From positions 124,001-188,000 of the forward strand of contig NZ_BBYA01000008.1 of NCBI RefSeq assembly GCF_001050275.1: a stretch of DNA of 64,000 nucleotides, read 5' to 3'. The position numbers and the translations under genes were made by a program. The notes beneath the pieces are model-generated. The model saw only the letters and a list, made by a program, of their open reading frames with translations, had not been told where the DNA came from and ran no database searches. The stretch comes from Leptolinea tardivitalis. Lineage in GTDB: Bacteria > Chloroflexota > Anaerolineae > Anaerolineales > Anaerolineaceae. Shown here piece after piece: positions 8,365 through 16,281 of the stretch. Within the stretch, counting starts at the first letter, position 1; every line of letters starts with the position of its first letter.

Positions 8365-9003
8365 TCAGGAGGCAAATGACCTGGCCAGGCGGACAGCCCG
8401 GCTGGCATCAGAGGCAAATCCATCAGCCCCGATTTCGCTGGCGAATGTATCCGTTAAGGGTGCACCACCAACGATGATTTTCACCCTGTCACGAACTCCG
8501 GCCTGTTTAAGGGCGTCAATAGTCGTCTTCATATTTGGCATGGTTGTGGTCAACAGGGCAGATAAGGCTACAATATCAACGTCACCTTTGCTGACTTCTG
8601 CCACGAACTGTTCAGGAGCTACATCTGTCCCCAGGTCACGGATGGTATAACCGGCTCCTTCCAACATCATACAGACCAGATTTTTCCCAATGTCGTGCAT
8701 GTCACCTTTTACCGTACCAGCAACTACAGTACCGGCTGATTTCACATTAGATTCTTTCATGGCCGGTTTTAATACTTCCAGTCCAGCCTGCATGGCACGG
8801 GCTGATACGAGCATTTCAGGAACAAAATATTCGCCTTCTTCAAATAATCGTCCGACCTCCGTCATCGGGGCGATCAATCCATCATTAAGAATAACTTCTA
8901 CATCCAGTCCAGATTGGAGAGCTTCCTCCACACAGGCAATCACTGATTTCTTATTCCCGTCAAGAACACCCTGATAGATTTTTGCGATTAATTGATCCAT
9001 CAT
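8365..9003 (-). CDS. Corrinoid (B12-binding) methyltransfer protein
   Basis: This 212-residue protein belongs to the MtbC/MttC-type corrinoid proteins that carry a methyl group between a substrate methyltransferase and a second acceptor. Residues 1-85 form the helical cap (methionine synthase B12-binding 1), with FEEGEYFVPEMLVSARAM. Residues 90-212 form the Rossmann domain, with the cobalt-ligand motif GDMHDIGKNLV and the later VGGAPLT segment. A GAGGTGA site precedes tandem ATG codons at 9003 and 9000. It is monocistronic here. A UroD-type methyltransferase lies 3.3 kb away and a reductive activator at 36.9 kb, which together could form a complete system. Confidence 0.9.
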   Translation of the reverse strand: MMDQLIAKIYQGVLDGNKKSVIACVEEALQSGLDVEVILNDGLIAPMTEVGRLFEEGEYFVPEMLVSARAMQAGLEVLKPAMKESNVKSAGTVVAGTVKGDMHDIGKNLVCMMLEGAGYTIRDLGTDVAPEQFVAEVSKGDVDIVALSALLTTTMPNMKTTIDALKQAGVRDRVKIIVGGAPLTDTFASEIGADGFASDASRAVRLARSFAS

Positions 9004-9164
9004 CTCACCTCTATTTTGCTATACCAATCGGAAAAAGGACAAATAGTAAATAGATTCTACCCTATTACAGTTTGGGAGAAATCCTGGCCAGGCATTTTCA
9101 TTACGATTTTTTCTACATATGGTAAAAATAGGCTCATTCTCAAATTTGTTATAGAGGTATTCTT

Positions 9165-9941
9165 GTGAAAATATTGATTGTGATGGGAAGTCCGCATAAA
9201 GGGGAGAGTTACTGGGGTGCCAACCGGCTGGAAGATCAATTGAAAACATATCCTGATGTGAATGTGGAATACCTCTGGCTGCGTGATTTAACCATAAAAG
9301 ACTGCCTGGGATGCCATGCCTGCATTTTGAAGGGCGAAGAAAAATGCCCGCTGAAAGATGACACATCTTTATTTCAACAGAAAATGATGGAAGCCGATGG
9401 TGTGATCTTCACGTCACCGGTTTATTCCATGCAGATCTCTGCACAGTTGAAACGTATTATCGATCATTTATCTTATCTATGGCATCGCCCGCGTTTTTTC
9501 GGGAAATATGCCATGGCGCTGGTCAGCGGCGGGGGACAATTCAAAGAAACCCTGAACTATATCAAATTGAACACAAAAAACTGGGGCTTTACGTATGTGA
9601 CAGGTCTGGGTATTGCACACCATGATGCCCTTTTGCCAAAAAGACAGTCTAAACAGGAAGCTGACCTGCGGAAGGCGGCAGACATCTTCTATCACGCTGT
9701 AAAATCACAAAAACATCCAGCACCCAGTCTGACCGATCTGATTGGCTTCCGTGTTTGGCGTATCAATGCGCGCTGTCTTTCTGAATCCAATCCGGTGGAT
9801 CACGCTTACTGGTTGGGAAAAGGCTGGTTCAATACGGATTATTACGCGGACCGACCGGTATCTTTCGTTAAAAAATTAGCGGCGGATGCCATGGAGAAGG
9901 TCATCCACCGCTTTCTACAATCGGTGTATCAGGGTTATTGA
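9165..9941 (+). CDS. NADPH-dependent FMN reductase / flavodoxin-fold protein
   Basis: This 258-residue protein has the flavodoxin-like start MKILIVMGSPHKGESYWGAN, the iron-sulfur-flavoprotein style segment CLGCHACILKGEEKCPLKD and FTSPVYSMQISAQLKRIIDH. The cysteines in CxxC-x8-C resemble those of Isf-type NAD(P)H oxidoreductases. The C-terminal 70 residues look like a helical extension that could touch a membrane or partner. The start is a GTG at 9165 after GAGG. It probably reduces quinones or passes electrons; a role in keeping the neighbouring corrinoid protein reduced is speculation from position. Confidence 0.8.
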   Translation: MKILIVMGSPHKGESYWGANRLEDQLKTYPDVNVEYLWLRDLTIKDCLGCHACILKGEEKCPLKDDTSLFQQKMMEADGVIFTSPVYSMQISAQLKRIIDHLSYLWHRPRFFGKYAMALVSGGGQFKETLNYIKLNTKNWGFTYVTGLGIAHHDALLPKRQSKQEADLRKAADIFYHAVKSQKHPAPSLTDLIGFRVWRINARCLSESNPVDHAYWLGKGWFNTDYYADRPVSFVKKLAADAMEKVIHRFLQSVYQGY

Positions 9942-9954
9942 TCGCGAGAAGTGA

Positions 9955-11814
9955 CTAGATAAAAGATTCGTAATCCTCGATAGTGCCGTCTTGCAGACAG
10001 CACTCAATGATCTGCCGTCCCAAGGGATCGAGTTCGGGATGCAGGTAATCTTGCAGGCATTCCTTGAAGAAGTTGGTGAGAATATTAGCGCCAATATCAT
10101 AGGCTTCTTCGCCGACTTCCGGTTGGGTATCTACCTGCAGCATCCATCGGGCTACACTACGCCCTTCGATCAGCAACTGATGCATGGTGTAACCAAGCAA
10201 CGGGCAGCGTGCTTTGCGAATTTGTTCAGGGCGGAACTTGGCATTACCGCGGCGGGCCAGGTATTCGCGGGCAATCCATTGCGGCATGAAACCTACCTTC
10301 CAGGCACCGATGTACTGGTTGGGAATCAACACATAAGATGTCGCGGTATTTTCTTTAAATTGATTGAAAAGAAGATTGGCCTGATCCACCCGGCGGCCGG
10401 TGGCAAATGGCCAATACGACCCGACACCCTCACTGCTCATTCCCTCTGTCTCGACAATGCTGGGGTTATCATGCCCACGCGGGGCAACCAGACGCCACAG
10501 CCAGGCCAAAGAAGGCGGAAGAATATGGAATAAACCGATGATTCCGTATGTTGGATTCTCGCGAGTGCAGGGCGGCGTTCGGACTCCCATGCTGCGAATA
10601 TCTACACTCACTGGTTCATTGACAATACCAGGGATGATTCGGCGCGGAATAACCACCCGGGGGTTAGAGCACCGTTTACCCGGAGCATCCATCACATGCT
10701 CCCAGATTAAGGCCCGGCTGTTGGGGACGGCATCAATATTTAAAAAGAGAAGTGGTTCTGAAGGCTCTGCCGTCAAACGTTCTGTTTGTACATCTGTGCC
10801 GTAATGTTCAATGTGATTAACCCGCATAAACCAGGCTTTTTCTGCGTCAACAACTGTAAGCTTGTGGTTGTTTGATTGAATGGAAGGATGGCACAGTGCC
10901 ATATCATCTGTTACAGGGCGAATCTGGCAGGTGCGAGGAATTTCGAGATGACGGGTTTCTTTGGTTACGATGTTTTCTCCAAGGAGAATTCGTCCGTCCA
11001 TTTCACGGTGTACCTGTTCGAGCATTTCACTCTTGCCGCCGCCGCTGGCGCCTTCATGCATGATGGTGACCACATTGTCATACGGAGTGATTAATTGTGC
11101 AGTCGAACAATGTGTGGTTACCCAGCCTTCTTTTTCACCCAGACTGATCAAAACACCATAGACACCTTTTTTTGCGCTTGGACCCGGGTAAAGGTTGTAA
11201 GAATAAAGTTCATGCATTCCTTCAAGACGATTATGTACTACAACCTGCTCACCTGAAAAATGGGTGTGACGGAAGGGCGGTGCCACATAGATCACCATAT
11301 GGGGAGTGAAATCATCGGGAATCTCTTCGTATGGAATCATTCCCTGAAGCATTGCCAGACCCAGGGCAAAAAAACCAGCATTGGATGGAGCGATGACCAG
11401 CGCGTCCATTCCCATACCTTTTTGACCGGCAACAAAACCAAAAATCAGCAATTGCTGGGTTTTTAACCAGTTGAACGTTTCCTGGCGAAGGATATTAAAT
11501 TCAGTACCAAATCGAGATTTAAATGTCGGTTTGTCTGTGGGATTTTGATCGCCAATAACCATACATTCCGGATCTCGACGGCGCATATACGGTTCAAGGT
11601 AATTGGCCGCAACACCATTTCGAACGCGACTGACTGTTGCTTCAGTTACCCAGCCTTTGCCTTTTACCTCATATGCTACTTCAAAGTAACTGCTTCCCGG
11701 CCCGCCGCAGGAGAGATCGATTAGCTGCGGAATGGTACTGGCAGCAATTACTCCGGGTGCGGCATTTAGAATTTCGATTGCTTCTGGTGGAGGGTTGTAT
11801 TTACGAAACTCCAT
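9955..11814 (-). CDS. DUF4914-like protein, PEPCK-related P-loop ATPase fold
   Basis: This 619-residue protein resembles DUF4914-type proteins, distant relatives of ATP-dependent phosphoenolpyruvate carboxykinase. A PEPCK-style P-loop, HEGASGGGKSEM, lies near residue 265, and HILPPSLAWLWRLVAPRG and GVGSYWPFATGRRVDQ later resemble the carboxykinase C-terminal region. The catalytic residues of true PEPCK cannot be checked by eye, so calling it a carboxykinase would go too far. A GAGGAGA site precedes the ATG at 11814. The gene is monocistronic and converges on the flavin reductase with 13 bp between. Confidence 0.6.
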   Translation of the reverse strand: MEFRKYNPPPEAIEILNAAPGVIAASTIPQLIDLSCGGPGSSYFEVAYEVKGKGWVTEATVSRVRNGVAANYLEPYMRRRDPECMVIGDQNPTDKPTFKSRFGTEFNILRQETFNWLKTQQLLIFGFVAGQKGMGMDALVIAPSNAGFFALGLAMLQGMIPYEEIPDDFTPHMVIYVAPPFRHTHFSGEQVVVHNRLEGMHELYSYNLYPGPSAKKGVYGVLISLGEKEGWVTTHCSTAQLITPYDNVVTIMHEGASGGGKSEMLEQVHREMDGRILLGENIVTKETRHLEIPRTCQIRPVTDDMALCHPSIQSNNHKLTVVDAEKAWFMRVNHIEHYGTDVQTERLTAEPSEPLLFLNIDAVPNSRALIWEHVMDAPGKRCSNPRVVIPRRIIPGIVNEPVSVDIRSMGVRTPPCTRENPTYGIIGLFHILPPSLAWLWRLVAPRGHDNPSIVETEGMSSEGVGSYWPFATGRRVDQANLLFNQFKENTATSYVLIPNQYIGAWKVGFMPQWIAREYLARRGNAKFRPEQIRKARCPLLGYTMHQLLIEGRSVARWMLQVDTQPEVGEEAYDIGANILTNFFKECLQDYLHPELDPLGRQIIECCLQDGTIEDYESFI

Positions 11815-11858
11815 TGTGACGGATCTCCTCTGGCATTCAATGGACGTTAAATTAATGC

Positions 11859-11887
11859 ATTATAGTACGTTACAAAGCGTATAAAAG
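11859..11887 (-). promoter_or_regulatory. Promoter of the DUF4914-like gene
   Basis: On the minus strand a perfect TATAAT (11859-11864) is 17 bp from a weak CTTTTA box (11882-11887). The start codon lies about 45 bp downstream, after a clear ribosome binding site. Confidence 0.45.
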
Positions 11888-11974
11888 AAAATTGTCTGTC
11901 CCATTTTCTGCATGGATGAAACGAAAACCGTCATTCTGCGTATTTAGAAATGTAACGATTTCAAGGAGTGAAAA

Positions 11975-12151
11975 ATGGGATTGATCAAATTTGTTTTAGA
12001 CCTGATCGGGGGCATTATCGGGCTTGTTGTGGGTATCATCGGAGCTGCATTCGGCCTGGTTGTGGGCGTTCTGGGTTGCGTAGGCGGCCTGTTGTTGACT
12101 GTACTATTGCTTATCCTTCTGCCCATCGGCTTGATTGCTTTGATCTTCTAA
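11975..12151 (+). CDS. 58-residue glycine-zipper membrane peptide
   Basis: This short gene has a strong AAGGAG site at 11963-11968, 6 nt before the ATG, and is closed by a terminator 16 bp after its stop, which argues that it is real. The peptide starts with the amphipathic MGLIKFVLDLIGG, then has GxxxG-rich hydrophobic stretches (GLVVGIIGAAFGLVVG) and a second hydrophobic run, LLLTVLLLILLPIGLIAL. It contains a single cysteine and one lysine. It would span the membrane once or twice and may self-associate through its glycine zippers. No function is known. Confidence 0.65.
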   Translation: MGLIKFVLDLIGGIIGLVVGIIGAAFGLVVGVLGCVGGLLLTVLLLILLPIGLIALIF

Positions 12152-12167
12152 CCATTTCCCCGATGGC

Positions 12168-12199
12168 AAAAACCTCAGACTGAAACGAATGAGGTTTTT
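12168..12199 (+). terminator. Rho-independent terminator after the small membrane peptide
   Basis: A 10-bp perfect stem (12168-12177 with 12190-12199) has a 12-nt loop and is followed by GTTTTT. It isolates the small gene from the downstream UroD-type methyltransferase. Confidence 0.8.
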
Positions 12200-12256
12200 G
12201 TTTTTAATACTACAATAATAAGACTTATTGTTTTATCGTATCGGGAGGTACTGATT

Positions 12257-13405
12257 ATGGCTTGGACGTCTCGAGAGCGAGTTATTGCGGCGATAAATCA
12301 TCATGAACCAGACAGGGTACCCATTGACTTTACACCCTTGCAGGCATTCTATCAAAACCTGAAGGACTATCTGGAGATCCAAATTGATGAAACCATTCAA
12401 CCCAATATGGCAATGGAAGTAATCCCTCATCCGAAAGTCCTACAAGCCATAGGAGCCGATCTTATCTCTGTAAAATTAGCCAGCGGCAGGGGAAAAAAGC
12501 CGCCGATGCATTCGGATGGTCTGGTGGAAGATGCCTGGGGCGTGGTTTATCGCCCGGTTAGCCAACCAGCCGGAGGTATGTATTATGAAGCTGTGATTAA
12601 TCCACTGGCTAACGTAGACGAAGAAAAACTAGAGCGATACCCGTGGCCTGAAGTGGATGTGCCAGGCCGGTTTGAAGATACTGCCGAGAATGCCTGCAAA
12701 TTATTTAACGAGACTGACTTTGCCCTGGTCGGCCGGTTTGGCGGCCCGATCATAGAGACGGCCGTCTATTTAATGGGCTTCGAGAAATGGATGATCACAG
12801 CCGCCAGCGAACCAGACCTGGCGGCACGTATTCTGGAAAAGATTACTGAAGTCCAAATAAGCCTTGACCGTATTGGATTGGAAGCGGCGGGCAGGTATCT
12901 TCAAATTTTTAAGGTAAGTGGTGAAGACTACGGCGGGCAAAAAGGACCGTTGTATTCCATGAAGATGTTTCGTTCCTTGCTGCTTCCCTGCTTGAAAAAA
13001 CGTATAGATGCCGCTAGAGGATATCTGAAAAAGGTCAATCCAGATTGTAAGATTATGTTGCATTCCTGTGGGAGCGTGAGACGGTTTCTGCCTGCCCTGA
13101 TCGATGCCGGGATTCAAATCCTTGATCCAGTGCAACCACTGGCGGCTGAAATGGACTCATTTGAGTTGAAGCGTGAATTTGGCCGCCAGCTTTGTTTTCA
13201 TGGTGGTGTGGATATTCAGGAAGTCCTTCCCTTTGGGACGGAAGAAGATGTCATCGAAGAAACCCGTAAACGGATTAAGGCGTTCGCTCCAGAAGGTGGA
13301 TACCTGTTATCTACTTCTCACAATGTACAGGCTGATATTCCCCCGGCCAATTTTATGACCATGATAAAAACGGCGCACGATTTTGGCATATACCCTATAC
13401 GATAA
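12257..13405 (+). CDS. Uroporphyrinogen decarboxylase-family corrinoid methyltransferase
   Basis: This 382-residue TIM-barrel protein belongs to the UroD/MtaA/MtbA superfamily. The N-terminus reads TSRERVIAAINHHEPDRVPI, typical of the methyltransferase branch, and the C-terminal half contains KIMLHSCGSVRRFLPALID and FHGGVD. The His and Cys of HSCG are the likely zinc ligands that activate the methyl acceptor or donor. True heme-pathway HemE proteins have a different N-terminus. With the corrinoid protein at 8.4-9.0 kb it probably forms a methyltransfer pair; the substrate (an O-methyl, N-methyl or thiol compound) is not known. GGGAGG precedes the ATG, and a terminator follows. Confidence 0.8.
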   Translation: MAWTSRERVIAAINHHEPDRVPIDFTPLQAFYQNLKDYLEIQIDETIQPNMAMEVIPHPKVLQAIGADLISVKLASGRGKKPPMHSDGLVEDAWGVVYRPVSQPAGGMYYEAVINPLANVDEEKLERYPWPEVDVPGRFEDTAENACKLFNETDFALVGRFGGPIIETAVYLMGFEKWMITAASEPDLAARILEKITEVQISLDRIGLEAAGRYLQIFKVSGEDYGGQKGPLYSMKMFRSLLLPCLKKRIDAARGYLKKVNPDCKIMLHSCGSVRRFLPALIDAGIQILDPVQPLAAEMDSFELKREFGRQLCFHGGVDIQEVLPFGTEEDVIEETRKRIKAFAPEGGYLLSTSHNVQADIPPANFMTMIKTAHDFGIYPIR

Positions 13406-13420
13406 GAATAAGAGATAGAA

Positions 13421-13458
13421 AAAAGTCCTTCCCGATTTATAAACTGGGAAGGACTTTT
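13421..13458. terminator. Bidirectional rho-independent terminator
   Basis: A 13-bp perfect stem (13421-13433 with 13446-13458) encloses a 12-nt loop and has an A run before and a T run after. It lies between the UroD-type gene and the convergent DUF4867 gene and can serve both. Confidence 0.88.
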
Positions 13459-13483
13459 GAGCCATACAGATATTGTCAGAGCA

Positions 13484-14164
13484 TCAATCAAGAGGATTGA
13501 TCTTGATATTCGGACCTTTCATTCCGATTACATTGCCGCTGTCTTTAAGATCAGGGTGGGCAATAATCCATTGATTCTTGGCCACCAGGAGTTTGCCATC
13601 GACTGTATCCGATTTGGGAGAAGTCAGAGCTGTGCCGGTTCCTTTGGGAAGAACGAAGATATCGCAGAAACCAAGGTGTTGGTGCACATGAACAGGTACA
13701 TAATGGAGTGCCCAGCCGGCTAATTCAGTGATAGTACCTTTGGGGCAGAAGAAGGCCTTGACTTTTGTCGTGTCAATCATGCCTTCAGATGTCCAGTCAA
13801 TATCTTCAAACTTGTATAGAAGGAAGACGGTATCTTCGAGAGGAATATGGACTTCACTTCCCTGGTGATATTCCAATGCATTCAACATGGAATTACGGCC
13901 GTACACCCAGCCAACCTCAACGGGCATCTGTCCGAAAATCCGCTGGCTAATGGTTTTATCCAGATCTTTGTCGGCTTCAAATTCAGGAACAGAAACGGCA
14001 GCTCCAATACTGTCATCCACTTTCCATACCTTGCGGGCATGGGCTACGGCTGCATCCGCTTTTACATTGGATAGAACCCGACCAAATGCCTTAAATTCTG
14101 GATCTGTTACCGAATAGATCTTAATCTGAGGGTTCTTAGCCTGAAGATCACTTAATGTACTCAT
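13484..14164 (-). CDS. DUF4867-like protein of the sugar locus
   Basis: This 226-residue protein resembles DUF4867 proteins, with YGRNSMLNALEYHQGSEV and the later segment HYVPVHVHQHLGFCDIFVLP. The histidine-rich strands suggest a cupin-like barrel that might bind a metal and act on a sugar; no activity is established. It is the last gene of the dhaK-dhaL-DUF4867 operon, starting 12 bp after dhaL with an AAGGAGA site. Its fixed place with the dihydroxyacetone kinase subunits suggests that it acts on the ketose or its precursor, perhaps as an isomerase or mutarotase. That is inference from context. Confidence 0.65.
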   Translation of the reverse strand: MSTLSDLQAKNPQIKIYSVTDPEFKAFGRVLSNVKADAAVAHARKVWKVDDSIGAAVSVPEFEADKDLDKTISQRIFGQMPVEVGWVYGRNSMLNALEYHQGSEVHIPLEDTVFLLYKFEDIDWTSEGMIDTTKVKAFFCPKGTITELAGWALHYVPVHVHQHLGFCDIFVLPKGTGTALTSPKSDTVDGKLLVAKNQWIIAHPDLKDSGNVIGMKGPNIKINPLD

Positions 14165-14176
14165 AAAATCTCCTTG

Positions 14177-14806
14177 TCATTTGCCGACAATTGCTTCGAA
14201 GACAACAACAAAGGCATTGCAGCCAGGATCTGGTAATCCTTTGGTGCGTTCACCCAGCCAGCTGGCGCGTCCGACTTTGTTTTGCAGAGATGTGACAGAA
14301 TCACGACCATTTTTCGCAGCCTGCAGGGCTTTCAGTCCGGCTTCTCTTAAGCTTAAGCCTGAAGCAATACCGGCTGAAAGGGCTTCATCAGCCGGATGAA
14401 TGGCATCGAGAACAGTCTTATCGCCAAGATTGGCTTTTCCGCGTTCCTGAATTCCTGTAAAAGCTGCATGGAGCATGGCTGCCGCATCAGCGGAAGAGAA
14501 TTCGGTTTTTCCGGCAATTTCTTTGCCGGCGCGCATCAGGGCAGTTGCCAGCAGGGTACCCATGGTGGAGGGAGCAGCTTTGTTGGCTTCCATGCCGGCA
14601 CTCATAAGAAATTTGCCGAGGTCGGTAGGCTGTGCATTTTTTGTATAAACAAGAAGAGCTTCACCAACTTTGCCCATTGTAATCCCCAGGTCTCCGTCTC
14701 CCATTGCCTGATCAAGGGAGGTCAGAAATTCAGAGTTATCAATAAGCGCCTGAGAAGCCCGTTGAATGGCACCAATCAAGGATTGGCTATTGAATGTTTC
14801 GGACAT
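14177..14806 (-). CDS. dhaL: Dihydroxyacetone kinase subunit DhaL (ADP/ATP-binding)
   Basis: This 209-residue all-helical subunit holds the nucleotide. The Mg-binding motif SLDQAMGDGDLGITMG is near the N-terminus, and the glycine-rich PSTMGTLLATALMRAG and GRASWLGERTKGLPDPG complete the nucleotide site. With DhaK it phosphorylates dihydroxyacetone or a related short ketose such as erythrulose. No DhaM-type phosphoryl donor is seen in the window, so whether ATP or a PTS protein supplies phosphate is unresolved. It begins 2 bp after the dhaK stop, with the ribosome site inside the end of dhaK. Confidence 0.92.
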   Translation of the reverse strand: MSETFNSQSLIGAIQRASQALIDNSEFLTSLDQAMGDGDLGITMGKVGEALLVYTKNAQPTDLGKFLMSAGMEANKAAPSTMGTLLATALMRAGKEIAGKTEFSSADAAAMLHAAFTGIQERGKANLGDKTVLDAIHPADEALSAGIASGLSLREAGLKALQAAKNGRDSVTSLQNKVGRASWLGERTKGLPDPGCNAFVVVFEAIVGK

Positions 14807-14808
14807 GG

Positions 14809-15807
14809 TTATACCTGTTTAAAGAAGGGAGTATTCGCCGGGTAATCAACGAGAGTTTTCAGTTCGGCATCAAGTTTCATGAAGGTCAGAGAAGCACCGG
14901 CCATTTCCATGGAGGTGGCGAATTCACCCACATAAGCGCGGTGAACACGCAGTTTCTTATCTGTCAAGATCTGATTGACTTTCCGGTAAATCACATAAAG
15001 TTCTTCCGGGGGAGTGGCACCCAAACCGTTTACCATCACGGCTAATTCATCACCAGCGGAGGGTTTGAGGTCGTCGAGAATGGCAGTGGTCATACGTTCA
15101 GCGATCTGGTCAGCCGTCTGAAGTTTTTCACGTTTCATACCTGGTTCGCCATGAATTCCCATACCGATTTCCATTTCATCTTCACCAATGGTAAAGGTGG
15201 GTTTTCCGGCCATGGGGACTGTGCAGGGGGAGAGAGCCACTCCCATTGTGCGGGTATTAGCCAGGGCTTTTTCTGTAACGGCTACCACCTCATCCAGGGA
15301 TCCACCCAGATCAGCTTTGGCTCCAGCTACTTTAAAGGCGAAGACCATGCCTGCCACACCACGGCGGCGGCCGGCCTCTGCAGGAGGAGCGGATGCAACA
15401 TCATCCTTTACCAGAACGGTCTTAACTTTGATATCTTCCATATCGGCCATTTCAGCCGCCATATCAAAATTCATGACATCGCCACCGTAGTTCCCATAAA
15501 TGTAAACGACACCTTTGCCGCCATGAATCCGTTTGGTGACAGAAAGCATCTGTTCGGCAGAGGGAGACTGGAAAACATCACCAACGGCACAGCCATCTAA
15601 CATACCTTTTCCGACGTAACCGAGAAATACCGGCAGGTGACCGGAACCACCGCCAGTGGCGAGGGCCACTTTGTTTTTTACCGGTGAATCAGCGCGAACG
15701 ATGCAATGAATATCTTCTGCATAGGTTAGCTGGTTGGGATAAGCCTTGCACAGACCATCCAGCATTTCAGGAACGAAATCAGCAGGTTTATTCAGAATTT
15801 TTTTCAT
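14809..15807 (-). CDS. dhaK: Dihydroxyacetone kinase subunit DhaK (ketose-binding)
   Basis: This 332-residue subunit binds the ketose covalently. The nucleophilic histidine that forms the hemiaminal is His219 in GMGIHGEPG. TGGGSGHLPVFLGYVGKG and GNYGGDVMNFD are further family landmarks. DhaK relatives may act on dihydroxyacetone, D-erythrulose or L-erythrulose; the ABC transporter and FGGY kinase nearby favour a locus for a short sugar or polyol, but the exact substrate cannot be read. The ATG at 15807 follows GAGAGG. A 14-bp element shared with the ABC ATPase gene lies 17 nt upstream of this start. Confidence 0.92.
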   Translation of the reverse strand: MKKILNKPADFVPEMLDGLCKAYPNQLTYAEDIHCIVRADSPVKNKVALATGGGSGHLPVFLGYVGKGMLDGCAVGDVFQSPSAEQMLSVTKRIHGGKGVVYIYGNYGGDVMNFDMAAEMADMEDIKVKTVLVKDDVASAPPAEAGRRRGVAGMVFAFKVAGAKADLGGSLDEVVAVTEKALANTRTMGVALSPCTVPMAGKPTFTIGEDEMEIGMGIHGEPGMKREKLQTADQIAERMTTAILDDLKPSAGDELAVMVNGLGATPPEELYVIYRKVNQILTDKKLRVHRAYVGEFATSMEMAGASLTFMKLDAELKTLVDYPANTPFFKQV

Positions 15808-15824
15808 GGAAACCTCTCAGAAAG

Positions 15825-15838
15825 TAAAATGGGATGTT
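15825..15838 (-). promoter_or_regulatory. 14-bp shared leader/operator element, dhaK copy
   Basis: Read on the minus strand the sequence is AACATCCCATTTTA, 17 nt before the dhaK ATG. The identical 14-mer stands 16 nt before the ATG of the sugar ABC ATPase (17531-17544). The adjacent bases extend it into ATGTTCGAA on the plus strand, which recurs within the palindrome at 15972-15984. It may be an operator or an RNA-level control site. Confidence 0.45.
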
Positions 15839-15971
15839 CGAATAACGCGAAAACGATTAAACCAATTTAGATTATACGATGAATTTCTAACACGGAATAT
15901 GCATAGAGACGGTTATAATGTGAACAAATGGATATTTATCTGTTACAAAATGGTCAAATGTCATATATGAA

Positions 15972-15984
15972 ATGTTCGAAACAT
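15972..15984. promoter_or_regulatory. Inverted repeat, candidate operator of the sugar locus
   Basis: ATGTT (15972-15976) and AACAT (15980-15984) form a perfect inverted repeat around CGA. It lies between the divergent dhaK and binding-protein genes, 33 bp upstream of the plus-strand -35 box. The rest of the 474-bp divergent region (15808-16281) holds the promoter below, a long leader and no other gene that I can support. Confidence 0.4.
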
Positions 15985-16016
15985 AATATTAACATCAAAT
16001 TCACCCCTTTCAGGCA

Positions 16017-16046
16017 TTGACAATCAATAGGTTGATGTTGTAGAAT
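16017..16046 (+). promoter_or_regulatory. Promoter of the sugar ABC operon with a long leader
   Basis: A perfect TTGACA (16017-16022) is 18 bp from TAGAAT (16041-16046). Transcription would begin near 16053, giving a leader of about 230 nt before the binding-protein ATG. Such a long leader leaves room for post-transcriptional control. Confidence 0.6.
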
Positions 16047-16171
16047 TTTAATCAAGTTGGTAATTAGATTTCATCAAGTGAACAAAAACTCACATTATTG
16101 TTGATGATCTTACATATGTTTTAAAAATTCCTTCTTTTACTTTTTCCTGCAGATGTATTTGTCAGGAGAGG

Positions 16172-16270
16172 ATGTTTATTTGTATCTGCGATAGTGAGGA
16201 GGTGATGTGTGTAGGTAAGACTTGTATCCGTAATGTAGTTAGTACCGCATCTCATCCAAAAAAAATTTAA
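16172..16270 (+). CDS. Possible leader peptide upstream of the sugar-binding protein
   Basis: A 32-codon frame begins with an ATG directly after AGGAGAGG and ends at a TAA 11 nt before the binding-protein ATG. The peptide starts MFICICDSEEVMCVGKTC and has four cysteines. A second in-frame ATG at 16205 follows GAGGAGG. Both ribosome sites are closer to the ATG than usual, and the peptide resembles nothing that I know, so this may be chance. Confidence 0.25.
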   Translation: MFICICDSEEVMCVGKTCIRNVVSTASHPKKI

Positions 16271-16281
16271 GAGGTGAAGGA

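Noticed and set aside
13765-15600. Several plus-strand frames opposite DUF4867, dhaL and dhaK
   Set aside because: All are antisense to well-supported genes and contain low-complexity or mirrored motifs.
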